Below are positions 9,353 to 20,282 of a DNA stretch of 64,000 nucleotides, in pieces (the first letter of the stretch is position 1; each line of letters opens with the position of its first letter). The translations under genes were made by a program, and so were the position numbers. The DNA is from Tricholoma matsutake (taxonomy: Eukaryota > Basidiomycota > Agaricomycetes > Agaricales > Tricholomataceae), in assembly GCA_026075535.2 (NCBI GenBank), contig AP026541.1, positions 3,596,001 to 3,660,000 of the forward strand, given 5' to 3'. Below the pieces are notes generated by a model. That model made no database searches, had not been told where the DNA came from, and saw only the letters and a program-made list of their open reading frames with translations.

Positions 9353-9787
9353 TCAGAGACCACAAACCGACGGACTGACTCTGATATCCGTCACATTCAC
9401 TCTGCCTAGTGCTTTTGCGCGACCCCCAGTCAACTGGTTCATAGCCGCCAATGCAATATTGTACCCCTCCTTTGTCGAATCAATCATCAAGACGTTGATG
9501 CTCTTTTTCACTCCGGCGTCGGTGTACGTGAGCTGATAGCAGCTACCGCATTTGGGTGAGTTCCAACCTGCTATACCGACAAAGCCGCCGATGAGGGGGA
9601 ATTTGGGGAGGGAATTAAACGTGGTGAAGTTGCGGGTGAGCATGCCGTTGGAACCGTCGGAGCACGCGACTGTGTTGAGGGATGCTCCCGGAACATCGTA
9701 GGCTTCGTCGTATGAGACTATCGTGGCGCGAACAAGGGATGGCAGGAGGCAGAGCACGAAAGGTAGGATAGTGGTTGAGAATTTCAT
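9353..9787 (-). CDS. Cerato-platanin family secreted protein
   Basis: Single-exon gene of 144 codons plus stop. The start at 9787 gives MKFSTTILPFVLCLLPSLVRA, a good signal peptide; the frame extends further upstream but without a secretory start. The mature part begins TIVSYDEAYD and has the family landmarks: SL(N)TVACSDG, the four cysteines (VACSDG, SPKCGSCYQL, SVCGL), GWNSPKCGSCYQLTY and INVLMIDSTKEGYNIAL. Length and cysteine pattern are typical. Cerato-platanins are small secreted proteins with an expansin-like double-psi barrel, found in the cell wall or medium; they bind chitin oligomers and act in wall remodelling, fruiting or host interaction. It is unlinked to other secreted genes here. 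Confidence 0.93.
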   Translation of the reverse strand: MKFSTTILPFVLCLLPSLVRATIVSYDEAYDVPGASLNTVACSDGSNGMLTRNFTTFNSLPKFPLIGGFVGIAGWNSPKCGSCYQLTYTDAGVKKSINVLMIDSTKEGYNIALAAMNQLTGGRAKALGRVNVTDIRVSPSVCGL

Positions 9788-10102
9788 TCCAAGTGGTAGT
9801 TGACAACGAAGGTGATAGGTATAGGGTATAGGAGTTATTGACCATCTTTTGTACTCCCACCGGACTGCGTTTAGAAGCCTACTCATGTAATTCTGGTCTC
9901 CGTTGGAATGATCTCGAATCACTTGTGATGTAACGTGTGCGAAGCTGAGTGCCTTCGAATGAGGTCATTCATATCGTAAGAGAAGGACAGATGCTATAAT
10001 GGCAGAAACTTTGAGCGTGCGTTAATGATAGGATGTGGATATGACTGACAAGATACATCGCTCAAAGAACGCTTTAATCAAACAGTGACATTTCTCTCAT
10101 AG

Positions 10103-12227
10103 TCATACCAACCGAAGTACAGCGACAGACTCGACATGTGCCGTCTGTGGGAATAGATCAAAGCCCCTCAGGCTTTCCAGAACATATTTCCTCCCAGCTT
10201 CCTCTTTCTCTGTAGCGTTCAAAATGGCCCCAATATCTCTCGCCTGAGTATGCACATTACAGCTCACGTATACCACTGTCTGTGGTCTAAACACCAGTAG
10301 CTGCCGGATGAAATTATCATCGCATCCCTTCCGTGGCGGATCGATTACTAGAACAGTCTTGTCCGGAGGAAATTCACTGACAGCCGCGAAGATGTCAGCC
10401 GCGTCCCCAGCACGGAAAGTACACTTCTCTGTGGGAATATTGTTTAGCTTGGCATTGCGCGTGGCGAAGTTGATCGAGGGAACTGAAAGCTCGATTCCGG
10501 CAACAGTGGCGAAGTGCGGAGAGAGTGTGATGGCAAAAAGCCCAGCCCCACAGTAGGCATCTACTAGATGTGTAGGTGGCGATGTAAACCCCGTGGGGCT
10601 AGACGACGGAGGAAAGATGGCATCTCGGACGTAGTCAGTGAGGGAAGGTAGAACAGAATTATTGTTCTGGAAAAACGAGCTTGCATGGTATTCGAAGATC
10701 CATTGGCCAACTTTTTCGCGAACGGTAGCTTTGTGATCCGTAATGCAGACATGGTTGTCAAGAGCTAGAGACAACCCATCCACATCACGGTCAGCAAGTG
10801 TCTGTGAATCTAGGTTTGCGACTGGTACAAGGGAGTCTCTGAAGATCAAGGATGCACCCTTCTTGTATGAATATATATTTCTGCAAAATGATCAGAAAAG
10901 AGATACACAGATAGTGAAGTGGCTTGGCATACTTGATTATGTCCTTCCTAATGGAAGGCAAAGCTTCATTGATTACACAAGTAGCAATAGGGCATTCCTG
11001 AAAATGGAATGAGTTAATTACGAAGACTCCACCAACCAAGTTCTACCATCAAACCTCGATATCTATAGGCTTAAATCCTGACACGTGATTGAACCCAATA
11101 TTTAACCATTCTGGTCTGATCCCTTCTTGTACAGAGCTCAGTTTGTCCTTTCGTGCACTCATCTTTGGGGCCTCAAAATGCGGAGTTAACTTGGTTCGAT
11201 AGCCGTATTGCAGAGGCGATCCCATCGTAAGCTGTATTGGAGGAATAGATGTTTCGGGAAGATCTGTATGCAGATATCCATACTAAGCTGCAAGAGACGA
11301 TAGGAATAAATAAATAAATAATACTTGCTCGAGAAATTTTTGTACGCCTTTACTATAACATCTCGTTTCAGGTCAAGCTGTGTTTCGTACGATAGCATCT
11401 AGCGCAGGGGGGATTAGGAGGCTGAGGCTAGGATCGTCTCAGAAGACCCTCTGTTCAACTTGCCTGATACTGGCATCCTCCGCATGAACCAAAATATTTG
11501 CACTTTACTCTACTGGGGTCTCTCAGCTCCAGATTGGGAGTGATGACCTCAAGCAGATCAGCCAATGAATGCATTCGGGCGTTACGGTATATCCTGACCC
11601 GAACTTTCTCTCCTGGCAACGACAATGGTACGACAACAGCCCATGGTCGTTCGGTATCAGGTGAAAGAGCGATGGCGTCGCCTATCGTGGGGTAAGTAAG
11701 TCACAGATGATGTGATAGCTGGCGCGTATGATATGTGAAGTCAAATATTTATCGTGACACGTGGTTCAACGCGAAAAGATGAATGTCTAGGGCTTGAATC
11801 AAGACTTACCACTTGAGCACAGGCTAGTGATCTCTAACTCTAGTTCCTGATGATATTCGAAGGGTGAATCGAAATCGGTCTCATCTTCGGAGGCTTTATC
11901 CATGACATCCTGTCCAACAACTGCGATGATATCCCGCCAGAGAACATCTTCCGTTGAACAAGGATCTGGAACGCCGCTCTCACGTTGTCGTCGCTTTTTT
12001 GCCCTTTTACTGCCGGTCTTCTGGCTCTGCGTTTTATTGAATCGTGGTTTCTTTCCTAGCGGCAGTAGTAGGTCGTTTTCGGGAAGTGTACGAACTTGGC
12101 CAGTTTTCGGTGAATCGACCATGTTTTTTTGTCCTATCCGATGAGGAGCGCTATAATGATAACGAGGGACGAGTGTGGTCGAAGAGAACCTCACAATCGC
12201 AAGTCCACTGGTAACAGCCTGCCGCAT
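10103..12227 (-). CDS. TRM2: tRNA (uracil-5-)-methyltransferase, TRM2 type
   Basis: Makes m5U54 in tRNA using S-adenosylmethionine. Exons on the complement: 12227-11810, 11681-11464, 11398-11329, 11263-11055, 10997-10933, 10880-10103; the total of 1758 nt gives 585 residues. Domains in order: a basic N-terminus (possible mitochondrial or nuclear targeting; KKRRQR), a TRAM domain (SGDAIALSPDTERPWAVVVP), the CKYFGSCGGCQYQ cysteine cluster, a central domain (TMGSPLQYGYRTKLTPHFE), the SAM-binding DAYCGAGLFAITLS, and the catalytic region IDPPRKGC and YVSCNVHTQARD. Introns 2 and 3 need GC-AG boundaries (GCAAGT donors at 11463 and 11328) to keep the conserved QYQMLSYE and NFSNLPETS junctions. It faces the CNNM gene across about 320 bp, a likely shared promoter. 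The initiator could instead be a downstream Met (VDSPKTG). Confidence 0.92.
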
Positions 12228-12550
12228 ATCTTTCGAAACAAATATTGGTAAATAACCGTCTGTAATTACAACTTCCGAGTGTAAGTACGTTTGAGATGTA
12301 GAAGTTATTTAGTATACCGCGAACTTTGATCGGAGAGCCCAGGAAGTACACCTATCAAGGACAATTATTAGGTACTTAGTACCGTATGTATTTGAGTTCT
12401 CAGTGGCACTGGTTGCCAAGTATTAAAGCGATCGACTTGGGTCACGTGTCAATTGAAAGGTTTGACATTAATTTTGGTAAAACTGCTCGTTTCTTCAAAG
12501 AAAAGGCTTTCATCCTCCCACGACAAACACTGCACTGTGCTGGGCTGTTC

Positions 12551-14713
12551 ATGAGATATCCTGCCGTTCTGCTGCTCGTCGTAAAGGCCACTATTGCGTT
12601 TCCGTTCGTGGCGACCGAGGTTCCTCGTCATGTTCCCGAGCGATGGTCGCCCGAATTTTGGTATAGGATGCTTTTCAGTGTGATGTTGGTTGTGGCTGGA
12701 GGGGTTTTTGCTGGGTGTGTTGTGTCGCTTCATGTCAGTGGTGCACCTGATACAAACCCAATCAATCAGCTTGACACTAGGTCTTATGGGATTGGATGAG
12801 TTGCATCTACGAGTCCTAGCAACATCCTCGGAGGATTTGACAGAAAAGGCGAATGCCAAGAAGGGTACGAACCTTGTTTTGCATTTAGCGTTTTATCGTT
12901 CTGGAACTGATGCCGATATAGTCTTGCAACTGATGGAAAAAGGACGACACTGGATTTTAGTCGTGAGTCTCTTCAACGCACTTTTGTTGCAGCATTACCC
13001 AATTCTCTGGATAGGTTCTTCTTCTGTGCAACGTTGTCCGTATAAAGATGATGGTTCTGCGTTATTCCAATTCATAACCTCCAACTTGGCAGGTGGTCAA
13101 TGAAAGTTTACCTATATTCTTAGACAGCGCAGTAAGTCCGCACCTCTAACCTTGTTGAGAGGTTAAAGTTTCGTGCAAGATAGGAGGTGGTATCGCTGCG
13201 GTAGTAATATCTACGACCACTATTGGCAAGTTCCTTGCTTGAAAGTCGTTGAAGATGCTCTAACAATAACTTCTCCTTGCAGTCATCTTCGGGTATGCCC
13301 CAGCACGGTCACATATTAACATAATTATTCACCCCTTCTTCTATGTAGGGAGTACGTCGACGTCTCATTCCACAGCGTCATTTGTTGACCTCAATTTAGA
13401 GTCATCCCTCAAGCTGTTTGCGTTCGTTACGGACTTTCAATAGGGGCTAAATGTGCGCCTCTCGTGTTGGCTCTTATGTGGATACTAGGTTCATTCACTT
13501 TGCATGGAAATTCACATCACTATCTCACGACCTCTTAAGCACCAATTGCGTGGCCCACTGCGAAACTTCTGGACTACGTCCTCGGCGACGGGGGGCACCA
13601 CACATACAAGAAGGCAGAACTTCGCTCGTTCTTGCAGTTTCATAGGACAGGAGAGGAACCACTCCGGGACGACGAAATTGCCATCCTCAATGGTGTGTTG
13701 GAGTTGAACACGAAGAAAGTAGAAACGATTATGACACCGATGAAGGTCATTAGCTGTCTCGTACGCAGGGCTCGTTCAACTCAACGATGCTATTTAGGAT
13801 ACGGTGACGCTGAGCGCAGACTGCATCCTGGACCACTCCACAGTCGATTCCATGTAAGCAACCGTTCCACCTCAGACTCCACAGGGCTGCTCACCCAACA
13901 TCTGAATTGCAGTATACTCAGCGGGTATTCGCGATTCCCTGTCCATGATCCTCACAATCCAACTGCGTTCGTGGGGCTATTGCTTGTCAAGAAGGTATGA
14001 TCCGATGTTATTTTTGTGACGAGTTATTGAATACATACTTGTAGCTCCTGAACTACGACCCGGCGAAAGCACTTCCTGTGTCTGCGTTCCCACTTTCCAT
14101 CCTCCCTGAGGCCTACCCTTCGATTAATTGCTTTCAGGCGCTGGATTATTTGTATTCTCATTTACTCCGATGTTGTGAATCAGCAGCTGATGTTCACTTA
14201 GCCAAACGGGCCGAGCACATCTGTTACTCATAAGTCGTACTCCAGGACGAGCTGGCGGCGCAATGGGCGTGATCACCCTAGAAGGTATGACATTACGAGC
14301 ATGTTTCTTACCATGTTAATCTCATCTGACCGTGTCCTAGATATCATTGAGGTAATTTCAATTATGCTCTTGGTGCTTCTGGTACTTACATAACATCCCA
14401 AGGAAATCATTTCCGAGGAAATTGTCGACGAGACTGACCGCTACGAGGACAACCAGAGTAAACGACGCGCCAAGCGCATGACGACGGCTGCGATTATGCG
14501 TGGGTGCGTAAATATGTCAAAATCTTGGCGGTTACCGTTGTGGACTAACTTCTGGCTCACAGAATTGTAGAACGCGAAAGGAGGGGAGATTCTGCAGCGC
14601 CAGACGAGCACGCGCCTCTTGTGATCGTAACTCCTTCGCCTAGCATGGACTTTGCAAATGGTGGTCGTACCTATGGCGCTATAACACCTAGCGAGTCTCG
14701 TTGCGACAAATAA
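12551..14713 (+). CDS. CNNM/Mam3-type DUF21 plus CBS-pair membrane protein
   Basis: Membrane protein of the family that governs Mg/Mn homeostasis (yeast Mam3, animal CNNM), expected in vacuolar or plasma membrane. Seventeen exons are predicted: 12551-12714, 12770-12864, 12922-12962, 13015-13035, 13093-13131, 13180-13225, 13283-13292, 13349-13351, 13400-13488, 13540-13745, 13798-13853, 13913-13994, 14045-14151, 14202-14284, 14341-14351, 14403-14503, 14563-14713. The total of 1305 nt gives 434 residues. It shows a signal peptide, the DUF21 core ([46 protein letters not shown]), then CBS domains ([48 protein letters not shown]) and a short polar tail. Exons of 3, 10, 11 and 21 nt are unusual. 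The 3-nt exon restores the conserved Glu of FGE(V/I)IPQ. The intron at 13226 has a GC donor. Skipping exon 8 would keep the frame but lose that Glu. Confidence 0.9.
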
Positions 14714-15090
14714 AGTGTTGTACTTATCTCTTGGCAGGTCGGACGACAACGTTCGAGTCGCTCTTTTGATCGTCAAAATTCTAAAAAAAGAGTGTAATTA
14801 AATTATTGATTCGTTGACTGATACTGACATTAATCTACTATTGAGCGGCTGGAATGCAGACGTCGTCATCATGCATTTTATACGTGGATAGTCGAGGTCA
14901 GCTCTGACAAAAAAAGTGTATTGCATTGATTCTGGTATATTTATCGTTTCTCTCTTGTTTTCTCGCTACAGCCTTTGTTACAGCTTATAGCCACATTAAT
15001 ATGTATTCACACGATTTAGAGCACAGATTCCAAGGCGAGTATATGATTTCTCCCTAAGAAAGCTATTGCGCTATTCAGTCTGATTCCTCC
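14714..15090. other. Convergent intergenic spacer
   Basis: Lies between the stop codons of the CNNM gene and the glyoxalase-like gene. It should hold both 3' ends. No further feature seen. Confidence 0.6.
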
Positions 15091-16124
15091 TCATTCTTGC
15101 GGACTCCAGACAAATTTTCCATAAGGTGTCATTCCGGTTCCGCCATGCCCGTCACGATCGATACTAAACCCGACCTCATAAATTCCCATTCCTACGTTTC
15201 CAACAAAGCTGGCTTCCTCTCCATCCTTTGGAGAATCCAAAATGAGTTTTGGACCATCGTTTCGCCCAGATACAGTGTCCAGAATCCAGGTGACCTCTGT
15301 ATCTGTGGTGGCTGCAGGGGAATCCCCGATGACAGACGTGAGTTGTCGTGAGACGGATGTTAATGTCTGCGAACTGGTCAGTACGCGGATATGCGCAATT
15401 CCGTGCGCTGTTGATGGGTGCACTGTGTTTGATGGAGGGTCTACCGGAACCTAATCCAAACAGCCTACCGAGTAAGCAGGACAGACGAATCAAAGTCCAC
15501 AAGATCCTACATACCCTCCACTCCCTAGGCGTTACATCACCGCAGAAGAACGGTAAAGTGCCGCCTTTCTCTCCCTCCGGTGCCGAGATCACCCACTTTA
15601 GCTCCCGTCCGTCTGAGCGCTTACGTCCCCCTGCTTGTTCAGATATGTATTTAGCGCCACTCCCGTCCTGCTTTGCGCGCTCATTGATAACGTCAGATAT
15701 GCGAGGGGGATCAAAGGAGCCGTTGCCGAGAAAAGCGAAGTCGATCCAACCTAGAGATTTTGATGCCCATCGGTGTGTGTCGCGTTCTTGCCTCTCAGGA
15801 GAGCCAGGCGGGTAATGAGAAGGTGGGTGAGTAAAACATATAAGTTCGAGGTATACGCCGTCTTCGAAGAGCTGGGCCATTGTTAGTCTCAGGCTGACTA
15901 CAAGGATGTTATATGTGGGCTTACGACAAGTACATTGGTCGTCAATCCACCCGAGTGTGTACCGCCAGGAACCACTCTGAAGGCGATGAGGAGATCCTCC
16001 TAGTATCGTAGCTGGTCACATACTTGAAACCCAGCTTGCGAAATTGTTCTGATGTCGCTTCGACTGATCCTGGAGGCGTGAGATGAACAATATGGTCGAG
16101 GATTTTGGTACTGATGGAAGTCAT
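15091..16124 (-). CDS. Glyoxalase-like domain protein
   Basis: Exons on the complement: 16124-16024, 15976-15925, 15871-15515, 15450-15091; the total of 870 nt gives 289 residues. The N-terminus (STKILDHIVHLTPPGSVEA) followed by VVPGGTHSGGLTTNVLV and LFEDGVYLELICF is the pattern of the fungal glyoxalase-like (vicinal oxygen chelate) family. The His in DHIVHL, the His in GGTHSGG and the Glu in YLELI are candidate metal ligands. The second half (WVISAPEGEKGGTLPFFCGD, then GNDGPKLILDSPKDGEEASF-type sequence) fits the second domain. The substrate is unknown. No signal peptide, so probably cytosolic. It is divergent with the carboxypeptidase gene, 248 bp between start codons. Confidence 0.85.
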
Positions 16125-16372
16125 TTGTTACTCCTGAATCAATTGCAAATATTGTTATAGTTGAGAAACATTGAAACTGGTCAGGTGCCGACGACAATGT
16201 TATCCGAATTTCACAACAAGAAGTTCTGGCGGTACACATGCACCAGACAAACTGAGGCCCACGCATGTCATATCCCTTCAGGTCGTTCCCTTGTTGCACA
16301 TCGCGATGCTTCCCCGTATACGACATCTAAATAGAAACAAATAGAAACCTATTCCGGGTCTTCAACTTGGAG

Positions 16373-18484
16373 ATGAGGACGCTCTTTCTAATTCTCTGCT
16401 TGGCTATTGCTCACAGCTGCTCGCTTTGCTACGGGAATCCCGTTTACACAAGTAGTCAAGTGGTATTGGGTGGCAATGCCCGCTTTAAGGACCCCTTTAC
16501 GAATGCTGCTCAAGATTCTGCATCAGAGCTGTTGACCGATGCAAAGAAGGCGATACTGAAGGGAAAGACCAATATGCAGAAATGGTTTCATGACGGGAAA
16601 GAGTTTATCAAACAGCATGGCTTACTATGTCAGTACTTGGTTTGTTAAAGACAAATATATCATGCTGAATTTGTATTTCAACCCAGATGAGCTCGTTTTA
16701 CATCCTGCTTTCCAGGAACATCAACTGAGAATCACAGAGCCTGATCTTTGCGACTCTTCTGTTAAACAATATTCTGGATATCTTGACATTGCCGACGACA
16801 AGCACCTCTTCTTTTGGTGCGTAATATCACATTATTCGTACGGTGCATGGCTTCCAAACAACGCTATTTGCATCCCAATTCCTCGTTTCATCTACGGTAT
16901 CCATTGCTTATATTTCTTTATTCCTCCAGGTTTTTCGAATCTCGTACCACTCCGAGGGATGCACCACTAGTGCTATGGTTGAACGGGGGTCCAGGATGCA
17001 GTTCCTCCACCGGCCTTTTGTTTGAACTTGGCCCCTGTAAAATTGCTGACGACGGCAAAAACACGACTTACAATCCCTACAGCTGGACTGCCCATGCCAA
17101 CATAATCTTCCTCGATCAACCGGTTAACGTTGGATACTCTTACGCGGACGATGGAACAACTGTAGACACTAGCCCTGTTGCCGGTCAAGATGTTTACGCA
17201 TTCCTTGAATTATTCCTCAACAGATTCCCTGAATACTCCAAGCAACCTTTCCACATTGCGGCGGAGAGTTATGGAGGAACATACGCTCCGAATATTGCAC
17301 ACGTGATCCATCAGGAAAACAAGAAGCTGCAGCTTGCGCCTATTCCGAAGCTGATGCATATTAATCTCGCGTCGGTCATGTTGGGTAACGGGCAGACAGA
17401 CCCATATGTTCAGATGGGTGCTGTGGCAGACTATGTCTGCGAGGGACCTTATCCTGTCTACGATGATCCCAATGGACCCCAATGCCGAGCTCTTCGAGCC
17501 AAGACCCCGACGTGCCAACGACTCATCAAATCTTGCTATCAATTTAATTCGAGACTAACTTGCGTACCTGCAATTTTATACTGCAATTCCCAACTGTATG
17601 GGCCTTTAATGCGTACGCGTGTTTTATGGCGTTCCATCTTCCCTCAATAACGCCTTCTCATTTTCAGAAACTGGCCTAAATCCTTATGACGTTCGCCGAA
17701 AGTGCAACAGAGCCGAAGATGGCGATCTATGCTACAAGCAAATGTCGTGGATTGAAACTTGGATGAATGACCCCAAACACAAGGTCGCGCTTGGCGTAAA
17801 CCCCGAACAATCGTTTACGTCTTGCAACACTCAAGTCAATCAGGCTTTCGCGTTACAAGGCGATGGGATGCATAATAGCGCTATACTATTGCCTGAGCTC
17901 GTCAATGATGGGGTGAGACTCTTGGTGTACGCAGGCAATGCTGGTACGTTATTATGATGTTATATTATCTATCGATCTAATATGACGCGATTCAGACATG
18001 ATGTGCAATTACATGGTCGGTACATTGTTTCATGAATCATGTCTCATTTTTTGCTAATTATTTTTCGCTGTAGGGAAATGAGAGGTGGCTTGAACAACTT
18101 GATACTAAGTTCTACGACGAGTTTTCCTCAGCCAAGGCCGTTCCTTGGTTTTCTGGTCAAACCGGGAAATTAGTTGGAGAAGTACGAAACGCAGGGGGTG
18201 CAGGATTTACCGCTGGAAATATCACATTTGTCACCATCTATGAAGCAGGGTATGGATATTTATGTTGATAACGAGCCGTGACTGATCTAAGCTTTTCTGG
18301 TGTGTGATACAGGCACATGGTGCCATATGATCAGCCTGAAGCAGCCATAGTAGGTTTCTAGAAATATGGTTTCCGCTTATGCTCATGCGTGGCTTTATAG
18401 GATATGTTTACAAAGTGGATCATGGATTTTTCTTTGTCCCTTGACGCGACAAAGCAAGCAGGTATACCGGGAGCCATCTACTAA
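16373..18484 (+). CDS. Serine carboxypeptidase, family S10
   Basis: Releases C-terminal residues from peptides, probably in vacuole or outside the cell. Exons: 16373-16628, 16687-16816, 16930-17612, 17668-17943, 17996-18015, 18074-18249, 18313-18349, 18401-18484; the total of 1662 nt gives 553 residues. Signal peptide MRTLFLILCLAIAHSCSLCYG, a propeptide, then LWLNGGPGCSSSTG, DQPVNVGYSY and the catalytic triad: Ser242 in AAESYGG, Asp449 in GNADMMCNYMGN and His515 in EAGHMVPYDQP. The usual GES is AES here, which to my knowledge also occurs in other Agaricomycete members. The 20-nt exon 5 carries the catalytic Asp codon junction. The start at 16373 is the only in-frame ATG that gives a signal peptide. 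Confidence 0.95.
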
Positions 18485-18797
18485 TGTATATTGTTGTGAT
18501 TTAGATCAGATATAATGCATTCTCCGACAAGTTGTCATTGTCTATCTCAATTCCAGCTCGCTTCGAATTTTAAATACATCAAGTAAAGGGTCTCGTCAAA
18601 GAGGTAACAACGTGTACACAAGAAATACAAAAGGCAGATGAATAAGATATAGCTACAAGGTGGAGAAGGCCATCTGTTAACGTCTAAGGTCAACATCTAT
18701 GGAAGGGTATAACATGGCGCTGTGTAAACGTATATATCCCAAGCAAAGTCAGTCCCTTCATAAGAGCATAAAAGGTAATCAAGGATCATGTCAGAGT

Positions 18798-20282
18798 TTA
18801 GAAGTAACTGGCACTGTTCGGCATTGCGAGCTCAGGATGCTCCTCGCCGGTGGACAATGCTTCTCCGACATGCATGTTTAAGCCAAGTCCATATTCTTGC
18901 AAAGCATATGCACGCTCCGCTTCATCATAGGAAATCATAGGTGCGTACAGCGTACCTGTACCTTCTGTCGCATTGGTCATATTTATTACAGCAGGGAAAT
19001 AAGATGAAGTCGTCCAGGGGTCGTTAGTTGATGTGTAAGTCTCTGCCGCCATGGCCAATCCAGCATCCGTGGATTGGTATTCTGTGTACTGGTGCAGGGG
19101 CTCGGCTTCGATACCAACGGCTGGAGATGACGACCAAGGAGAACAGAGGGGGGATAGTTGGTTTCCCATTATATCTTGTTCTCCCTGCCAGCTTGCTATG
19201 GACGAAGCAACCCCCGACAAAGGAGACAGAAGTCCTGGGGTCCCATAATTCGAGAATTGGTCGTTGAAAGGAAGTTCGACCGACCCAATTTCTGAGCTGA
19301 GCGAGTCTCCTATGTCAAATTCTCTAGCAAAGTCGGCGAGCTAAATATTCCAATGAGTCAGCGAGGACTATTTAATTAATATAGAACTTACGTCAAAGAG
19401 TCCAGGGTCGAACGAGAGATCTTCATACGATGAAGCCTGGTCTGTCTGAATCGGCGACGTTCGGTTCGCCATCAAGGATCTCGACCGCTTGACCTTCAAT
19501 CTCGGCGACCCGGGGTTGAAGGAACCCTTAAATGGAGGTTGCGTGAGAGGGAGTGATGGTGCGGATGCCGACCGCCGGCGTGTCACTTTCACCATGGCTG
19601 CCATATTCAAAGGAGGAGAATCATTAGGTTCTAAAGCAGCAGATGTATCCTGCGCATCATTTAGAGGGGGATACCGCGGTATAGGCGCTATTATGGTTTC
19701 CGATGTGGTGGGCAACTTCGACGGCTGTGATTGCAGTTTGAGTGTATTGACTGGGCGCTTCTTTGCTGTGGTACGTTTCACAGGTTTGAAGCGATAATTT
19801 GGGTGCAGTCGTGCGTGCGCTTCCCTCTCTTCATCAGCGAGCTTTTTGAACCTATTTTTTTCCTCGGCTGACAGTTGATGCCAGGCCTCCGCAGCTCTTT
19901 TCGAGAGCGTCTTTTCCGCCTGCGAGCCGGGAGGACGCCTTACACGCTTGCCTTCCTTAGCGTGTTCGCGAGAGTATTCGCAGCGGAAAATAATAAATGG
20001 ATTGCGAGGACGAGCCACCCAGTCTGGATCATCGCGGCCAAGGGGCTCAGGTTCTGACCGTAACGCGCTGTCAGGTGAAAGTGACGAAGTACTGGGGGAC
20101 GGTGGTAGGGCCACTTCAAAGTTTGCGGGAGATGATTGATCCCTTCCCACTGACTTATGATGAAGGCTCTGGGTCGTGAAGATTCTAAGAGACGAAGAAC
20201 GAGGGGGAATTGGACGCGGGGGTATTACGAGCTCTTCACTTCTCGAGGGGGTCCAGCCAAAAATGCGAGAGAGAGATGACAT
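18798..20282 (-). CDS. HMG-box transcription factor
   Basis: Exons on the complement: 20282-19392 and 19340-18798, joined in phase 0 (GLFD to LADFAREFD); 1434 nt, 477 residues. The HMG box spans about residues 91-163 (RPRNPFIIFRCEYSREHA ... SKRAAEAWHQLSAEEKNRFKKLA), close to fungal MATA_HMG or Prf1-like boxes that bind minor-groove sites of pheromone-response or developmental genes. A basic cluster follows (PVKRTTAKKRP), then a Ser/Pro-rich region and an acidic, Tyr/Asn/Thr-rich tail that could be an activation domain. No homeodomain genes, pheromone or receptor genes lie nearby, so a mating-type locus is not supported. About 2.7 kb of gene-free DNA lies upstream, fitting a regulator with a long promoter. 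Confidence 0.88.

Noticed and set aside
12690..13103. CNNM gene as a pseudogene because its frames look broken
   Set aside because: All breaks disappear with short introns; the 17 exons sum to 1305 nt and keep every family motif.
18798..20282. Mating-type (MAT) locus
   Set aside because: An HMG box alone is not enough; no homeodomain pair, pheromone precursor or receptor gene is seen nearby.
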